A DNA stretch of 64,000 bases, taken from positions 62,001 to 126,000 of the forward strand of contig CAWFGU010000001.1 of NCBI GenBank assembly GCA_963815505.1. Reading direction: 5' to 3'. Shown here piece by piece: positions 63,101 to 64,000 of this stretch. Below the pieces are notes generated by a model. That model was not told the DNA's origin, did not search any database, and saw only the letters and a list, made by a program, of their open reading frames with translations. A program made the translations under genes and the position numbers. Position 1 is the stretch's first letter. Every line of letters starts with the position of its first letter. This DNA comes from CAXBBB01 sp963815505. GTDB taxonomy: Bacteria > Bacteroidota > Rhodothermia > Rhodothermales > BA12.

Positions 63101-64000
63101 TCGATCTGGACGCCACCGAGCGTCACGTCGTCCTGGTCGTCTTCGCTGGCGATGCCGTTGCCGGGCGTCGAGTCCTTGTCGGTCTCGTTGGCCGCGACGA
63201 CTTCCGCCGAAGCCGTGAGCGCACCGGGCTGCTCGACGCGGACGACGATGTTCAGCTGCGTGTCGCCACCGCTGGCCAGGTCACCGACGGTCCACTTACC
63301 CGTGACCGGGTCGTAGCTGCCGTTTCCGTCGTTCGAGACGTAGGCGAGTCCTGCGGGAAACTTCGGCATGACGACGATGCCCGAGCCGTCGGACGGGCCG
63401 AGGTTGTCGAGGTCGAACGTGAGCGTGACGGTCTCGCCGACGTTGACGTTCTGAGCCGAGGCCGACACGTCGAGTTCGAGGTCGATGACGGGCGTCACGA
63501 CGACGGTGGCCTTGGCTTCGTCGTCTTCCGACTGGTCGCCGTCGTCGTTGCCGGGCGTCGAGTCGACGTCGGGTTCGTTGGCGGCAGTGACCTGGGCGAT
63601 GCTGTCGAACGGACCCGTCGGCGTCTGCGCGGACTTCGACGGTGAGCGTGGCACTCTCGCCGATGCCGAGGTCACCGACGGTCCAGTCGCCGTTCGCGAA
63701 CGCTGCCCTGCCCCACATTGCTGCCGATGACGGTCAAACCGGCGGGGATGGCGTCGCTAACCGAAACGCCCGTCGCGTCCGCCGATCCGTCGTTGCGGAC
63801 CGTGACGGTGAACGTCGTCGTCTCGCCGCGCGCAATCGTGCCGTCGGCGACGACGTTGGTCAGGCTCAGGTCGATCTGCGTGCCTCCGACCGTGGCGCTG
63901 GCCTGGTCGTCCTCGCTGGCGTCGTCGTTGCCGGGCGCCGAGTCGGGATCGGGCTGATCCGACGCCGTCACTTCGGCGCTGTTGGTGTTGGCTCCGGCGC
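60196..64000 (-). CDS. Large DUF11-repeat surface protein with T9SS sorting domain (partial, several frameshifts)
   Basis: The gene runs off the window at its 5' side. Its body has at least five DUF11-type repeats of about 130 residues, each with a xTGVxVxDxLPxGLTF core, GSYDxxTGxWTVGxLxxG, and a linker rich in acidic residues (EPDVDSTPGNDDGDQSEDD). A non-repetitive region follows, including a galactose-binding-like beta domain (FDGVEITSASTGRVQIALE). The C-terminus is a T9SS type A sorting domain (APNPARDQATLYFGL, VRLEVFDLLGRSVAVLV, GTYVYRLVTD). Frame changes occur near 60535, three between 61380 and 61510, near 62265, 62320, 62470, 63635 and 63705. Most are one-base insertions. It is expected on the cell surface as an adhesin or structural stalk. 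Confidence 0.85.

Overview
The window looks like a high-GC, flagellated member of the Bacteroidota/Rhodothermota, most likely a Rhodothermia (Salinibacter/Rubricoccus-like) chromosome. The reasons are: three proteins ending in type IX secretion (T9SS) sorting domains; Bacteroidota-typical families (DUF4783, DUF4249, a carboxypeptidase-regulatory-like TonB receptor); a fused 2-oxoglutarate dehydrogenase of the Kgd type; a carotenoid lycopene-cyclase domain protein; and start codons preceded by C/T-rich leaders instead of Shine-Dalgarno sites. The genus cannot be fixed from sequence reading alone. No rRNA, tRNA, IS element, prophage or CRISPR array was found.

Layout. 1-7.1 kb (minus strand): N-terminal part of a membrane sensor protein, a DUF4783 protein, an MBL-fold hydrolase, a GH3 lipoprotein and an NfeD-flotillin pair. 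7.2-11.7 kb: a large secreted 24-residue-repeat (leucine-rich) protein whose frame is shattered in most of its length. 11.8-17.4 kb: flagellar operon flgB-flgC-(small protein)-fliE-fliF-fliG-fliH, with two identical 15-bp sigma-54 promoter cores before flgB and fliF. 17.4-25 kb: cation exchanger, DUF421 protein, DUF4249/TonB-receptor pair, SDR, two small disordered proteins. 25-29 kb: DUF3108-like protein, nuoH, TPR protein, and a gene-free stretch made of interspersed palindromic repeats. 29-35 kb: Kgd (two single-base frameshifts) and a PAS histidine kinase. 35.3-38.5 kb: flhB-flhA, then vapBC, an orphan sugar ABC permease and a T9SS beta-propeller-like protein. 42.8-46.5 kb: riboflavin synthase, a cysteine-free photolyase-family protein, Cu/Zn SOD and lycopene cyclase, which look like a light/oxidative-stress neighbourhood. 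47-60 kb: phosphodiesterase, Fur, orphan adenine methyltransferase, 1034-residue propeller histidine kinase, PIG-L deacetylase, phytase-like lipoprotein, and a sigma-54 activator with a soluble histidine kinase. 60.2-64 kb: a large DUF11-repeat T9SS surface protein running off the end.

How parts fit. The sigma-54 activator and soluble kinase at 57.5-59.8 kb are plausible drivers of the sigma-54 promoters in front of flgB and fliF, giving a FleSR-like flagellar circuit; this link is inferred. fliI, fliJ, hook and flagellin genes are not in the window.

Data quality. Single-base frame changes interrupt nfeD, kgd (twice), the T9SS propeller gene, the photolyase gene and the DUF11 gene, and dozens hit the repeat gene. 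Most require removing one extra base. This insertion bias, concentrated in repetitive genes, fits unpolished long-read consensus better than biological decay.
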